Part shown: in pieces, positions 23,742 to 35,300 of the stretch
How positions within the stretch are numbered: position 1 is the stretch's first letter
Layout of the letters: each line of letters starts with the position of its first letter
Origin: Phallusia fumigata
Lineage: Eukaryota > Chordata > Ascidiacea > Phlebobranchia > Ascidiidae
Direction of reading: 5' to 3'
Length of the DNA: 52,278 nucleotides
Assembly (NCBI GenBank): GCA_008931825.1
Contig: QXVZ01003288.1
Coordinates: 1 to 52,278 of the forward strand
The notes under the pieces: model-generated
Told to the model about the DNA's origin: nothing
The model's database searches: none
The model's input: only the letters and a program-made list of their open reading frames with translations
Made by a program: the position numbers and the translations under genes

Positions 23742-23939
23742 CACCAGACTTTTTGTACATTGTTTATCCTTAAACGAACACTGAAAAAAGAAACCATGAA
23801 ACCACAATGAAGCAAAAATTTGCAGATAAAACCAAAGTATGTGGAACATCATTATGAAACACCAATGCACGATTATACACAAACAAGGTGGAAGTGATCA
23901 AAACAAAGGCACAGAGAAGTGGCAGTGAACAAAATGAAA
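23742..23939. other. Intergenic gap between convergent genes
   Basis: Only 198 bp separate the KCP-like stop from the WEE1 stop. I see no AATAAA or ATTAAA on either strand in this gap, so the two 3' UTRs may overlap or use variant signals. ATTAAA on the plus strand appears at about 24168, already inside WEE1. Confidence 0.7.
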
Positions 23940-26900
23940 CTAGCAAATGTTTAAACTCATGCTGCGATTGCAATTTCTCCCGACAAGTCGCATTGATTTT
24001 CCTCCCCTCATAGTGTTATGCTGCTTTCTTGTAGCACTCATCATTCCACCTCTGCGTAAAGTGCTTGCTGTGGTGTCTTGCTGGTGGCTTTCACAATTTG
24101 ACTTGCGTGCATTTTCTAATTCCCTGTTTTATGCACAATGTACAGCTGTTATAATGATCTGTACTTAATTAAACAAACACAAACAATCAGTTTTACCTTG
24201 TTAGGATTTGTATTTGAAACTTTTGCTCATTCAGCTCTTTGCGAAGCTGCTGTTTGCTTTTTTTGCAGTAGGTGGACAACAAGGGATGCTGAAGTAATGC
24301 AGCAGCACTTGGTCTTGTGGATGGTATAGGACTGATTAGATCCTAAATGCAACCAAGTTGTAAAAATATAAGTGTCTAATAAAGCAGATAATACTTCTTT
24401 GTACAAACCTTTAATAGTGAATTAAATTCATCTGAATAGTGCGGTAGATGTGGTAGGTGACCTTCACGAATTTCATGCCATTCTGGGCCATTTTTTGGCA
24501 AAGATTTACCACTAGCCAATTCAAATATTGTTAAACCAAGTGCAAAAATATCAGCTTTGGCCAGGTGAGAATAATCTTCCTGTTAAGTTAAAAAACATAT
24601 TTAATGTAATCCTACATAATTAACAATAAACAAATTAAAAAATAATCTCAAGTTTACCTGTAAAACTTCATTGGCAAGGTAACGACAATCTCCCTCTTCA
24701 ACTTGGGGGTCCTCGACACATGTCACATGACCAAGATCCCCTGATACACAACAATTGTTTATTATCTTTGTGTCAAACATTTTCATCAAGGTCTTATCCT
24801 GAAGGGGGCCTATATAGTTATCAATCAATTTTTTCTTCTTTTCTGCAGGTTTGTCAATGTACCCTTTAGCAGGAAATGTTTAACTTATTTCAGTAAACTT
24901 TTGCAGGTGGTGTTCATCTGGATCCTAGATCCAAATAAACCGTTTTCTGACCATCAGGCATACCAAGAACAATAGTTTTGTGTGGTTTATGTGCACAATC
25001 AATTTGCTTCCTTTAATAGGTATTGCTCACCAGTGTGTTTAACATGACAATAAATAATCATAATAGCGCAACAAGCAACAGAAGTTGCCAGGCAGTTGGA
25101 TTTTTCCAACATCAGCCAAAATTTAGATGTGTTGTTGGTTGTGCAACCTGTTTAGTTATAATCTACAACTCAGCAAGTGTATAGACCCATGCATTTCTGC
25201 AAAAACAATCATGCCTTAAAAGCATAGATAACTATGGGACAATGAACTGCACACCTTTTTTTTGGGTATAATGTATGTGAAAGTGCAATATGGTAAAAGC
25301 CACCCTAGCTGTTGTTGGATTATTTACCTATTTTATAAATGGTTTCCTCAATTAGGGAATCAACATCTTTCTCCCCAAGAACCTCAACTGATTTACTTTC
25401 CTTGCAGATGAATATGTTACCTGAAATCAACAAACAAAGTTTTAATAATGTTGGTTACTACAAACAAACACTAACACATTTGTATCAAATCCTACATACC
25501 TGGTTTGATGTCCAGATGAACCAAATTTTGGGAATGAATATATTTCAGACCCTTTGCAACTTGCACCAAAATATCCTGTGCGTCCCTTTCTTCTACACAC
25601 CTTGACGTTTTTATGTTTTCATCCAACATGTCTGCCAGGCTTCCACCTGTAAGTTGTTGGATAAATATTAAAACAAATGAAATGGGACAAAATCTGCTGC
25701 TGATGAATCTGTTACCATTTACCATACTGGCTAATATGAGATGACATTATACAACCCTGACTGAATGGAATATCACATTGATATATATACGCACCATTGC
25801 AATACTCATTTTGAATGACCATGTGATCATCTTCAGCCCAAGCTGAGTAATAACGAACAACATGCCGATGTTTTCCAAGAACTGCATGTGCACAAACTTC
25901 ACGAATAGCATTAGCCCTGCAATATGGTTTTAATTGTTAGTCCATCAAGCAAATTTTGTAACTGCACTTTACACCATGACAATACAGGTTAAAACTAAAA
26001 CTGGCATTTAATACTTACTCGTCAATTGAGCCAGCCAAGGGCTTTTTGGAGCGTTTAACTGCATAAGCACATCCATCAAGGCGATTGACACACTTGTAAA
26101 CTGATCCAAACTCTCCATCCCCAATTTTACAAACTTCATGAAATTCTTGTGTATATCTGGAAATGTTGTTTTCTTTCAAATGAATTCTCTGAAACAGCAT
26201 TACAAAACATATATTTTTTGCATGAAACAAATAAACTATACACAAGGAAATTGCAGAACACACTGTAAGTATATGTAGGTACATGTCTCTGCCAACTGTT
26301 ACAAGCGCGCATTGGTAAAAAAACCTAGCATATCCAAACATATTTTGCAAAGTTTGTTATTCTGATGACTGAGAAGTGTTTAAGTCAAACAAATGTAGCT
26401 TACAAAATGATTAAACTTGAGTTATGTGTAAAACAGTAGTACCTTTGCAGGCCTTTCATCTTCCTCTTCCATATTAAGGGCATCAATGTTGTCACTGCTC
26501 CTTTACAAACATTTCATAATTAACATTTTAGTTCATGAAATCAAGTTAGAAAGCAATCTGAAAAAAACCTACTTTAGCTTTGGGACTCTTGAACGTTTAG
26601 AACTTATAACAGTTCTATTATCCGGCGTAAATGGATTTATATTAACTTGCTGAGAAGAAATTTCCGCTGTACAATGATGAGTCTGAGTGTTTTGGCCCAG
26701 TAAACCATTGGACATCATGGTTGATTCATCAGTTCTGTCCTTTAAATGATTTGCTACTCTGGACCTATGTGTACGCCCCCAGCGCTTGGATGATGTTGGA
26801 CTTATTCCTTGAGGTTCATATCGGGTATCCATTAACATTTCACTTTCTTCAAGTTTTGGCTTTAACCTCCTCATCAAAGTTTTCGGTGTTCGGGGAGTAT

Positions 26901-27645
26901 CAAACAATGTCAGTGCACGTAATTTCCGTGTGTGTGGAGGGGTCTCGGGTGGTGACCTAACTGGAGATGAACATGAAACACCAGACGACGATCCAGGCGA
27001 ACCTGATATGTTTAAACAGACAGTATGATCTGGCAAAGGGGTGCGAATAGGTGAAGAGAAACAGCTATCTCCATTATTTTCATCACCACTGCTGCCTGAA
27101 ATGTTTTCAGCTTTTGCAAATACTCCAGAAGTAGAATGACTACAAATACGGTCAAAACCATTTTTCAAAGGAGCTGCGTATCTTTGAAAAGGAATATCAG
27201 TTTGGTAAACCAAACTTTTATTTTGCTTGTCCATGAGATGGTTGCTTCTGTCAGCCAAAGTGTTTCCAATTGTGTGTTTGAAATCTGCGTTATTGTTTCT
27301 TTTCTTCGAAAATAATGTCCTTTTGACTGGAGACAAACTGCAAGATGAAACTGGCTTTCGCCAGCCAAGTTCATCTGAACTCAAGCAGCTTTGTTTTTCT
27401 ATAAAAAAGTATAAATGGATTTACACCGGTTATTTTTGACCCTAACATTCTAATGTTACTAAAGTTTTACCTAATACTTGTCATACAACAACACGAAAGT
27501 AAGTTATGTTACATTAGGGCTGTCTGCCTTTTAAACATACCGTATATGTATACTAAATCTTACCTTTCTCTGGTGTTGCAGCATCCTCACTAAAATCAAG
27601 AGCAATTTTAATTTTTCGCAAAGATGGAGATGTACATTCATCCAT
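23940..27645 (-). CDS. WEE1: WEE1 mitotic inhibitor kinase
   Basis: Nuclear kinase that phosphorylates the inhibitory Tyr of CDK1 and delays mitosis. Exons on the minus strand: 27645-27564, 27398-26573, 26500-26443, 26188-26019, 25916-25795, 25646-25500, 25420-25328, 24740-24658, 24579-24409, 24342-24197, 24123-23940; total 2,082 nt = 693 aa plus TAG, phases all consistent (human WEE1 is 646 aa). The N-terminal region has many SP/TP sites, an RxL-type word (KRTLF) and a WEE-box-like segment ([11 protein letters not shown]). Kinase landmarks: glycine loop IGDGEFGSV (about 344-352), catalytic Lys in YAVKRSKK (367), catalytic loop HLDIKPGN (Asp 465), and DLG replacing DFG (501-503) as usual in WEE1. 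The C-terminal [16 protein letters not shown] resembles the vertebrate tail and fixes the last exon. The intron 25327-24741 holds a HINE-like right arm. Confidence 0.96.
25130..25320 (+). repeat. HINE-like right-arm fragment in a WEE1 intron
   Basis: GACCCATGCATTTCTGC, AAACAATCATGCCTTAAAAG and GTGCAATATGGTAAAAGCC match the right arm; the end is CCACCCTAGCTG. It ends 8 bp before the WEE1 exon at 25328-25420. Confidence 0.6.
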
Positions 27646-27924
27646 TTTAGTTTAATAAAATCAACACCACATAAACTACTACTGCTGGATAAAAAATAAA
27701 TTAGAAAAAAATAGGAATCTTATTACTAAAACCAACATAAACAACATCAGTGCGTAAATGCCTGAACCATTCTACAAATAAAACTAAGCTCTACATCAAC
27801 AATTTTACAATCTGCCAAATGGTAACATTGCCAACTACAAGTAACTTGCACACCTATTTATATGAGCTTCACAGTTTTTTGGGCTGTGCACAGTTCACTG
27901 CAACGTTTAACACTAATCCACAGT

Positions 27925-28030
27925 GCAAAAAGCGCGCGAAATTTACGCGTGACCAATCGCGTTCTTATTTTGATCTAACATTTGTGACGTCATCGCCTTT
28001 TTCTCCAAGCTCTATTGGGCAAACAATTTT
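27925..28030 (-). promoter_or_regulatory. Probable WEE1 promoter region
   Basis: About 290-370 bp upstream of the WEE1 ATG there is a locally CG-rich stretch with AGCGCGCGAA (27931-27940, E2F-like), CCAAT at 27953-27957, a perfect CRE palindrome TGACGTCA at 27985-27992, and ATTGG (CCAAT on minus) at 28014-28018. CCAAT plus E2F-type sites fit a cell-cycle gene. Function is inferred from motifs only. Confidence 0.5.
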
Positions 28031-29067
28031 GGCTTGTGGGCGCACGCTGCTGGTTCACACTTGTCTGGAGCTGAAAACACGCGTTTCGCAGCAGGTATTA
28101 ATTACCGTTGACAACCCGTAACGATCTTACAAATAATATTTGCAAATGTTTCTGCAGCTATTTCCAGTGTCCTAATTTTTGCTACATCCCCACTTCAGAC
28201 TACCGTCGGCCGGTATTCAAATGCTTTACCAAGATTGTTGTTTCAAATTTATTTGCGTTTTGTGTTGTTCTGGAACCAATAAGTTCAGTTTATTGATTCA
28301 TACTTTAAAAGTATAAGGAGCAAGCAATTCCAGTCCCATCAGACAGCGTTATAAAGAATCGAAAGTAACATTAATTGTCATTTCGCCGAAATAGTATATG
28401 ATCCCCGCTAAACTGATAACCGATTTGCTGTGCAACCAAATGTTTTTTCAATTGTCAAGTGCATGCTGTGATAAAAATATCGTTTTACCAGTCCAAAATG
28501 TCCCACCAATGGATCAGCCATAGTAATCTTGATGTTTGTTTTGCACATATGTTGACAATTACTGGTGATTGTTTGGTCCGCAGCTGCACTTTTCCCACCT
28601 AAAGCTTTCCGTTGCGTTTTTATCAGCGTGTTAAAATGAAAGCGTTTCCTGCCGACGCCACGAACAAAAGTGCAGAGAATCATGTGTGAGCTCGCGTGGC
28701 ACTCGTCTAATGTGCCGCCGCATCCCGTTTGCACAGACATGCAAAAATGTTACAAGTTAGCAGATGTTATCACTCGCACACATCCTTTTCTTAGATCGCA
28801 CAGCTTGTGATAACGTGCTATGTGGGCTATTTTGAAAGCGGGTTGCCGCTCTGAATATGAAGAGTAAAATTTGATTTTCGTTGTTAGTCGAAACACAGAA
28901 AAAACTATTATCATGTCAGTGCCAAAATATCCGAGGTGCATATTTGCAGGACACCGAAACTTTTCTTGTGTTTAAAAACTAATTTAACCAAACCAATCTT
29001 TGCGACGATTGCGTTTGGTTAACCTGTGTTATTTCGATTTAAGATTGTTTGTTTGGGCACAGAAAGA

Positions 29068-30358
29068 CATGGGAGGATTAGAAACCACTCTATTTTTCCC
29101 TGTTACCTTTTTATTTTTGTTTTCTACATTTATTTATGCTGTGTGTTATTACTCTTCTTTTCCAAATGAAATATTTCTTTCAAATCATTAGTACGCTCAT
29201 AGAGAACTCTATGCTTGCACCCTTCCTTTCCGGCAGGGTTTTCTTCGGTGGTTTGTTTTCCTGTCGAATCCCAAACTTTTTCCCTGACAAGGGTGGTTGT
29301 ATGCCCCCACCTGACGGGTTCTGCCATTAGTTCTACAGATGTTCCCCCAGTCCTAATTCCCCATTATTGCTCCAAACTCACCTTTCGATGCGAGTTCCCG
29401 TCACATAACCGCATTCAATGACGGCGCGTTCAACCTTTATCCACAAACGATGGTTTTCGCGCTTGATAAAGTTTTAACGTTGCGCAGCTGTTCCCGGTCG
29501 GTAATTATTTTGGTGCAATTGTGTCGCTACGTTTTCTTTTATCAAGCCAAATAAACCTAAATCAACTTTGCGGGTGCAAGGCAATAATGGTCACATCGGA
29601 CTATAGCCACTCGACCATATTTGTGGCAATTATTTCACCCAATTCGATTCAGACTTTACGTTTTCCATCGAAATAGTACATTTTGTCTCCAGAAGGCCCC
29701 CTTTCGACGATTNCATGGGAGGATTAGAAACCACTCTATTTTTCCCTGTTACCTTTTTATTTTTGTTTTCTACATTTATTTATGCTGTGTGTTATTACTC
29801 TTCTTTTCCAAATGAAATATTTCTTTCAAATCATTAGTACGCTCATAGAGAACTCTATGCTTGCACCCTTCCTTTCCGGCAGGGTTTTCTTCGGTGGTTT
29901 GTTTTCCTGTCGAATCCCAAACTTTTTACCTGACAAGGGTGGTTATATGCCCCCACCTGACGGGTTCTGCCATTAGTTCTACAGATGTTCCCCCAGTCCT
30001 AATTCCCCATTATTGCTCCAAACTCACCTTTCGATGCGAGTTCCCGTCACATAACCGCATTCAATGACGGCGCGTTCAACCTTTATCCACAAACGATGGT
30101 TTTCGCGCTTGATAAAGTTTTAACGTTGCGCAGCTGTTCCCGGTCGGTAATTATTTTGGTGCAATTGTGTCGCTACGTTTTCTTTTATCAAGCCAAATAA
30201 ACCTAAATCAACTTTGCGGGTGCAAGGCAATAATGGTCACATCGGACTATAGCCACTCGACCATATTTGTGGCAATTATTTCACCCAATTCGATTCAGAC
30301 TTTACGTTTTCCATCGAAATAGTACATTTTGTCTCCAGAAGGCCCCCTTTCGACGATT
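29068..30358 (+). repeat. 645-bp direct duplication across an N (unmerged contig ends)
   Basis: Bases 29068-29712 recur at 29714-30358 with rare substitutions (TTTTTCCCTG against TTTTTACCTG, GGTTGTATG against GGTTATATG). The N at 29713 is the exact junction. An unmerged overlap is the simplest reading. Short frames in both copies are therefore the same sequence counted twice. I see no gene in 28031-29067. Confidence 0.8.
29190..29560. repeat. Interspersed repeat family copy (also at 29836-30206 and 32700-32995)
   Basis: Shared anchors with 32700-32995 are CGTCACATAA/CGCCACATAA, ACGTTGCGCAGCTGTT, TTTTGGTGCAATTGTGT/TTTTAGTGCAATTGTGT and CAAGCCAAATAAAC/CAAGCAAAATAAAC. Similarity is patchy, about three quarters in the anchors. 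The AAATAAACTCAACT end suggests a short retroposon; the reverse complement AGTTGAGTTTATTT occurs at about 12411. Class unresolved. Confidence 0.5.
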
Positions 30359-30645
30359 TCGAGCTATTTACGTTGTGGGAGGTTTGTTGAAGTTTGAAGA
30401 TTTGTTAAAGGTACATTTGTTGAAGTTTATTACAAACCCAGGAAAAGATGACCAAGTTCTTGGGTGTTGGGATTATAGAAATTGTCTGTGGACATTATTT
30501 ATTTGTCCAGTAAAACATGATTCCTGTATGACTACATTGACAATCTGTCAAACTTACAGGCTTGATTCATGATATTAGAGAAGTAGATTATTTATAGGTA
30601 TAAGATTGCTAGTAGGTTTTGTTTGGTACCACTATTTGTCTATAC

Positions 30646-30923
30646 CAGGGCTTCAACTTTCAACCCCTAGGTAACAGAAAGCACTCACAGGGGTTCCACC
30701 AGCTTTAAAGTCATGAAATCATGAAATTTCCAACATTAAATGCGGTGCACTGAAATATTTCTGTTAAAATACATTGTATTCATGTGTGAAAAGCCTGCTA
30801 GTGAAAAATACATGTTTTTCTTTCTGTGTGTAGAGTTTCGATTAGTTCTAGAAATGTGGGTCCTGTAATATTTGCCAAACTACCTCAATGGGGTTCCATG
30901 GCCAAAATGGTTGAAGAACCCTG
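30646..30923. mobile_element. hAT-type non-autonomous element, 278 bp
   Basis: Ends CAGGGCTTCAACTTTCAACC and GGTTGAAGAACCCTG are imperfect inverted repeats. Flanking 8-mers GTCTATAC (30638-30645) and GCCTAAAC (30924-30931) agree at six of eight positions, so it is an old insertion. The interior contains GGGGTTCCATGGCCAAAATG and related words. It lies between WEE1 and SNX17. Confidence 0.7.
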
Positions 30924-31123
30924 GCCTAAACCAGTAGGTGTTAACCCTGTGGCAATTGCCTACTTCTGTGTAAGTAGCTGAACTTGGTGACTGTAAATAA
31001 TATTATTTTTTTTTTAATATGGCAGAACTAGCAAAACAAATAAAATAGGTTCGCTATTAGCATACAATTGAGATAAATGGAAATTTGGTTTAAACATAAA
31101 TGCGATATATGAAAAAAAGGTTA

Positions 31124-31333
31124 ATCTATAAACAATACTAAACAGGATAATATGCAAAGGATGTATAAAGGCAACTACTATTTTTGTGCCCTGACACTAC
31201 CAAAAATGTAAATTATTTGGTGATGNCACATATCTATAAACAATACTAAACAGGATAATATGCAAAGGATGTATAAAGGCAACTACTATTTTTGTGCCCT
31301 GACACTACCAAAAATGTAAATTATTTGGTGATG
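31124..31333 (+). repeat. 102-bp direct duplication across an N (unmerged contig ends)
   Basis: 31124-31225 (ATCTATAAACAATACTAAAC to TTTGGTGATG) recurs at 31232-31333, with the N at 31226 between the copies. Confidence 0.75.
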
Positions 31334-31429
31334 TTTCTGTTACTTTTGCACCTTGGCTTCGTACTATTGCGGGATATCATACCCTTCCAGTATTTCCTGG
31401 GTCCTTGGGGCAAACAGCATCAAAAATGA

Positions 31430-31612
31430 CCAAGCAAACAAAAAAGTGCCCACTTTCAACCCAAATACCTTGCAAACCGAACACATAATCGTATAAAATT
31501 TAGACAACTGAAAACACATCCCGTGCATCAATTGCTGTGTTTCACCATATAGTCCTCTTGCAGTGTATGCGGAATTGCAATGTGGCGAAAGAAACCATTG
31601 CAGTTACTCTTC
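31430..31612 (+). repeat. Decayed HINE-like right-arm fragment
   Basis: GTGTATGCGGAATTGCAATG and GGCGAAAGAAACCATTGCAG at 31562-31605 match the right-end consensus loosely. Confidence 0.4.
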
Positions 31613-32374
31613 ATTGTTTTGTTAAACATGCAGCTTTTTTCTGCATTGCAAAAACTCCAAAGTGTCGTTGCATGTACAACTCATTATAGTTCTACATTTA
31701 TATTGGCATCAGTCATTGTTTAAGCATTCCCAAGGTTACAGTAGAAAGCATGGAATACTTCCTAAAGTTAAAAAAACAGTCGTATGTCTTTGTTTTTATG
31801 CAAGCAATTCTGTGTGTCTTGGATTTGAAGTATTTTGAACATCTGTCAGTCCCAGTGTTGGTTTTTATTACCTGCTATAAACAACATATATATGTATTTG
31901 ACTTCTATTCCTTGGGATTCAATGTTCTACTTTAAACATCCCTAGTAAGGTGAACTCATTTACACCCTATTTAAACTTACAGCAAAAGGCATAGGAAAGT
32001 TTAGCATGCAGAAAAGAGGTGGATTAAGAACACATGCTGTTTAAGCCTTTTGAGATTTGATCAATATATGAAACAGGCTCAACACACACAATTTTTTTAT
32101 TTATTAACAGGGGTGAAAATAAGTAATAAATCAGTTGCAAAGGTTATGGAGATATCTCATAAATTAGTTCTTGCTTACAAACATGCTGCAGGCTATGGCA
32201 GGTCCTGTGTAAAGTTGAAGTTGCCACACCTTTAATATTATAGTGTAAAGTTTGATTGTTTGCAGGTCAAATAACATTTTGTTTTTTAGAATAAAACATC
32301 CAGCTTAAAAGTGGAACATTATTTATTTCTCAACTTAATGCAATATGGTTAATGGTAAATAAAAGATAAATGAA

Positions 32375-35300
32375 ATGCATTTTTCTATCCCGGACACCGA
32401 TCATATTCAGGGCACAACTTCCTCTTATAAGGTAATTTGCCCGGACATGGTTTTTGTATGTCTCTGAATATATTCTAAACACTGCAATTGCAGTTTACAC
32501 TTTCAAATTCAAATATTGACATTGTTTTTGCTTTGTTGACACATTTTGTTTTCTCTGTCTAGCGCTGCTTTGTTTCATGGTTTAGTCAAAAAAAGAGTTA
32601 TCCAAATTATTATTTTACAAATGATAGATAGATATCTGAAGTTGTGCACAGCAACTTAGTTTGTAGTTGTTGAATGAACCTATCCCTCTTTACCTAACAC
32701 GGGAGGTTAGTCTTAGGGCCCCCCCTGACTGGTCCCACCAATGTTTCCCCCCAAGTATTGATTCTTATTTAGCACCAAACTCACCCTCCGATGTGAGCCC
32801 CCCGCCACATAATGCCGTATAATTATGGCGTAGCTGCAGCGCTTACAATCTTGATCCACCAATTGCCCTTCACTTTTTTGCCCTCCAAAACATTTTTTAC
32901 GTTGCGCAGCTGTTTCTGGCTTGGTGATTGTTTTAGTGCAATTGTGTTTAGTGCATCTACGATTTCTTTCACCAAGCAAAATAAACTCAACTCAAATACA
33001 ACACTACTAAGAAATTTAAACATCTTAAATTTACGCAGTGGGATTAACATCAAATAATTTTTTGGAAGAAATTAAGTCCATGTTGGAATTGGTGCTGTGG
33101 GGGGCACATGTTGTACATTTTGTGTTCAACGGGATACTTTGCTTCGTAAAATTTTTAACTGGCAACTTCTGGGTAACTGTCAAAAGGGACAAAAGCTTAT
33201 TTAAAAACGTGCACATGGTTATAAACATGACAATTATAATGACAGAATGCCAGTTGTCCCTTTCAAGGGGACGTATATTGTTTTTACTCTGTTTTTTACT
33301 TTTCTTCTGTCTAATGTCAGTTTGTTTCCACCGTTTGGTCAAGAAAAGTCATTTAAATTTATTCAAACTCATTGTAGATCGGTATATGAGGTTGTGCACT
33401 GTAACTTTTGATCCCGGTTGGCCTATGGTCCCACAAGCCTTGGAAATGTAAAAATTTAAAAACAACATTATTTAATAAAGTAAGTTACCTAGAAGTTTTC
33501 TATTTTATTGGTTGTTACAATGCAAAGAATTGTGACTTTTGATTTTAACCCCAAATATATATTTTTTGTTTACATGCTCCTAAGTTTAGACATACCACAT
33601 TTAAAAATGTAAATGAAGAACTATGAAAATTAAAAATATTGATGTATAGGGTGCTTCTTATTAGTTGTTAAAAGTTTCAGCCTGATCGCTTAAGTAATTA
33701 CGCTTCAAGCCACAAAGATGTGGTTAAATGCTGAGTGTCTTGCCCCAAACACAAAACGATGCAGCACGAAGCATGTGATTGTGTAATTGGGCAGTGGTAA
33801 CCTCAACACTATCTCTATATTAAGTCGTAAAAGACGGTGTGTTACAATAACTCTATTCCTATTTAGAGTAGTTCTTTACACTACATCATGTGAGCTTAAA
33901 ATTGGTCAGTCAAAGGGCGAAAACATTGTTGTTTAATTAAAAGCACATCACTGAAGACATGTTGGAAAATGTCATTTAGAATTTGTTGTCTGGCTGGCTG
34001 CAGCTCTGTCAAAGTTATGTCAACATGTCAGTTAGTAAGGCCATGGGGTTTAATTTGAACCAGAGGTGCACAACCTTTTTGTTAATGCTGGCTGCATACA
34101 GACTTTATTTTACCCATGGCCATCACATAGTTACAAAAAATGTAAGCTGGCAATTGTATGTCACCACACACTCTAGACACTGACATGTTGCAGTATTCCA
34201 ACACATGACAGAACTTATGTGAATGCATGTTAGTTGGTTATTTCCTCCCCTGAAAAACAACACTGTTACATCAGGTGCAAGTGCAAATCTAAGGCACTAC
34301 ACTGCCGCGATTAAATATCTATCTTTCAACAGCTAAATATGTGCATGAAAATCCAAATAAAGTCCTGACAGTGACACATGAATCTACGTAAATTTAAAAA
34401 ATCTGATCAGTCTTTTTGAACAGCACATCAATATAATGTAATCCACGGTCATGAATGTACATGTTGAATAAGAACAATTTGGTGCAGCGTTTCAGAACAA
34501 GCCAAGACAAAAAAGCGTTTGAATCAATAGTACAGTTGCTTTGTAATCATTGTTTATTATTGCATAATGACATTGTATTACAACAAGGACCTTGAATTTA
34601 CTGGCAAACAATTGTCACCTTGGAGTATAAACAAAACGTGCACATTGTTTGCCACCTTGTCAATTAACTTGTTTCAAAGCAAACTAATTTCCAAAGAGAA
34701 ATAAAATATTGATTTTTTTATTTACTCCCTTCCTCTTACATGTGTTTTTACCAGCCAAATAGTTTTCAACACTGTGTAGCCGCCATTACATACACTTAAA
34801 TATACATGTGCATGGCCGCATTTAAATGTATCTGCGGCAGCAGGTTGAAACCATGCTTTTGACATAGGGATTGTAATTAGCATGGTGTAAGAATTGATCT
34901 TGTTGGAGTCTAAAAGGCACACTCTTTTTCTTAATTTTTTAAATAACTGATCACAACACCACTACCAATTAGTGATTGTATGTGTGTGGGGAATTGTATG
35001 TTGATGCTTGCAAAAAAACAATGTCAAAAATATTATTTGTAGGGCTGGTAGTGTTTGTGCAATGGCAATATGAAGAACAACACTTCTGTAGTTTGGTAAC
35101 TATTATTCTTTATTACAGGTGTACAACATACATGTTAATGGGGTTCTACAGTGCTCAGTCAGGTACAGTCAACTCCATGACTTAAATGAGAAGGTAAAAC
35201 TCTCATGTTTTTGTTCCTGTCACATATCATGTATCTATTTGAAGTCAATTCGGACAGGATAACTTTGTGTAAAGTTTCTAGACATCACATTTAAAAATAT

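Noticed and set aside
24138..24329. Ending WEE1 at the in-frame TAA after the exon 24342-24197
   Set aside because: The donor at 24196 joins in phase to exon 24123-23940, which restores a C-terminal tail similar to vertebrate WEE1.
26569..27384. 271-codon minus frame ending KLK-stop as a separate gene
   Set aside because: The stop lies just past donor GTAGGT at 26572; phase joins this exon to the kinase exons, and the WEE-box-like segment identifies it as the WEE1 N-terminus.
29130..29330. Short frames on both strands repeated at 29.1-30.1 kb as a duplicated gene
   Set aside because: The whole 645-bp block is duplicated at an N, the frames overlap on both strands, and none shows a domain or splice support.
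33038..33451. 137-codon plus-strand frame
   Set aside because: It spans the boundary and left arm of a multi-copy repeat inside SNX17 intron 1.
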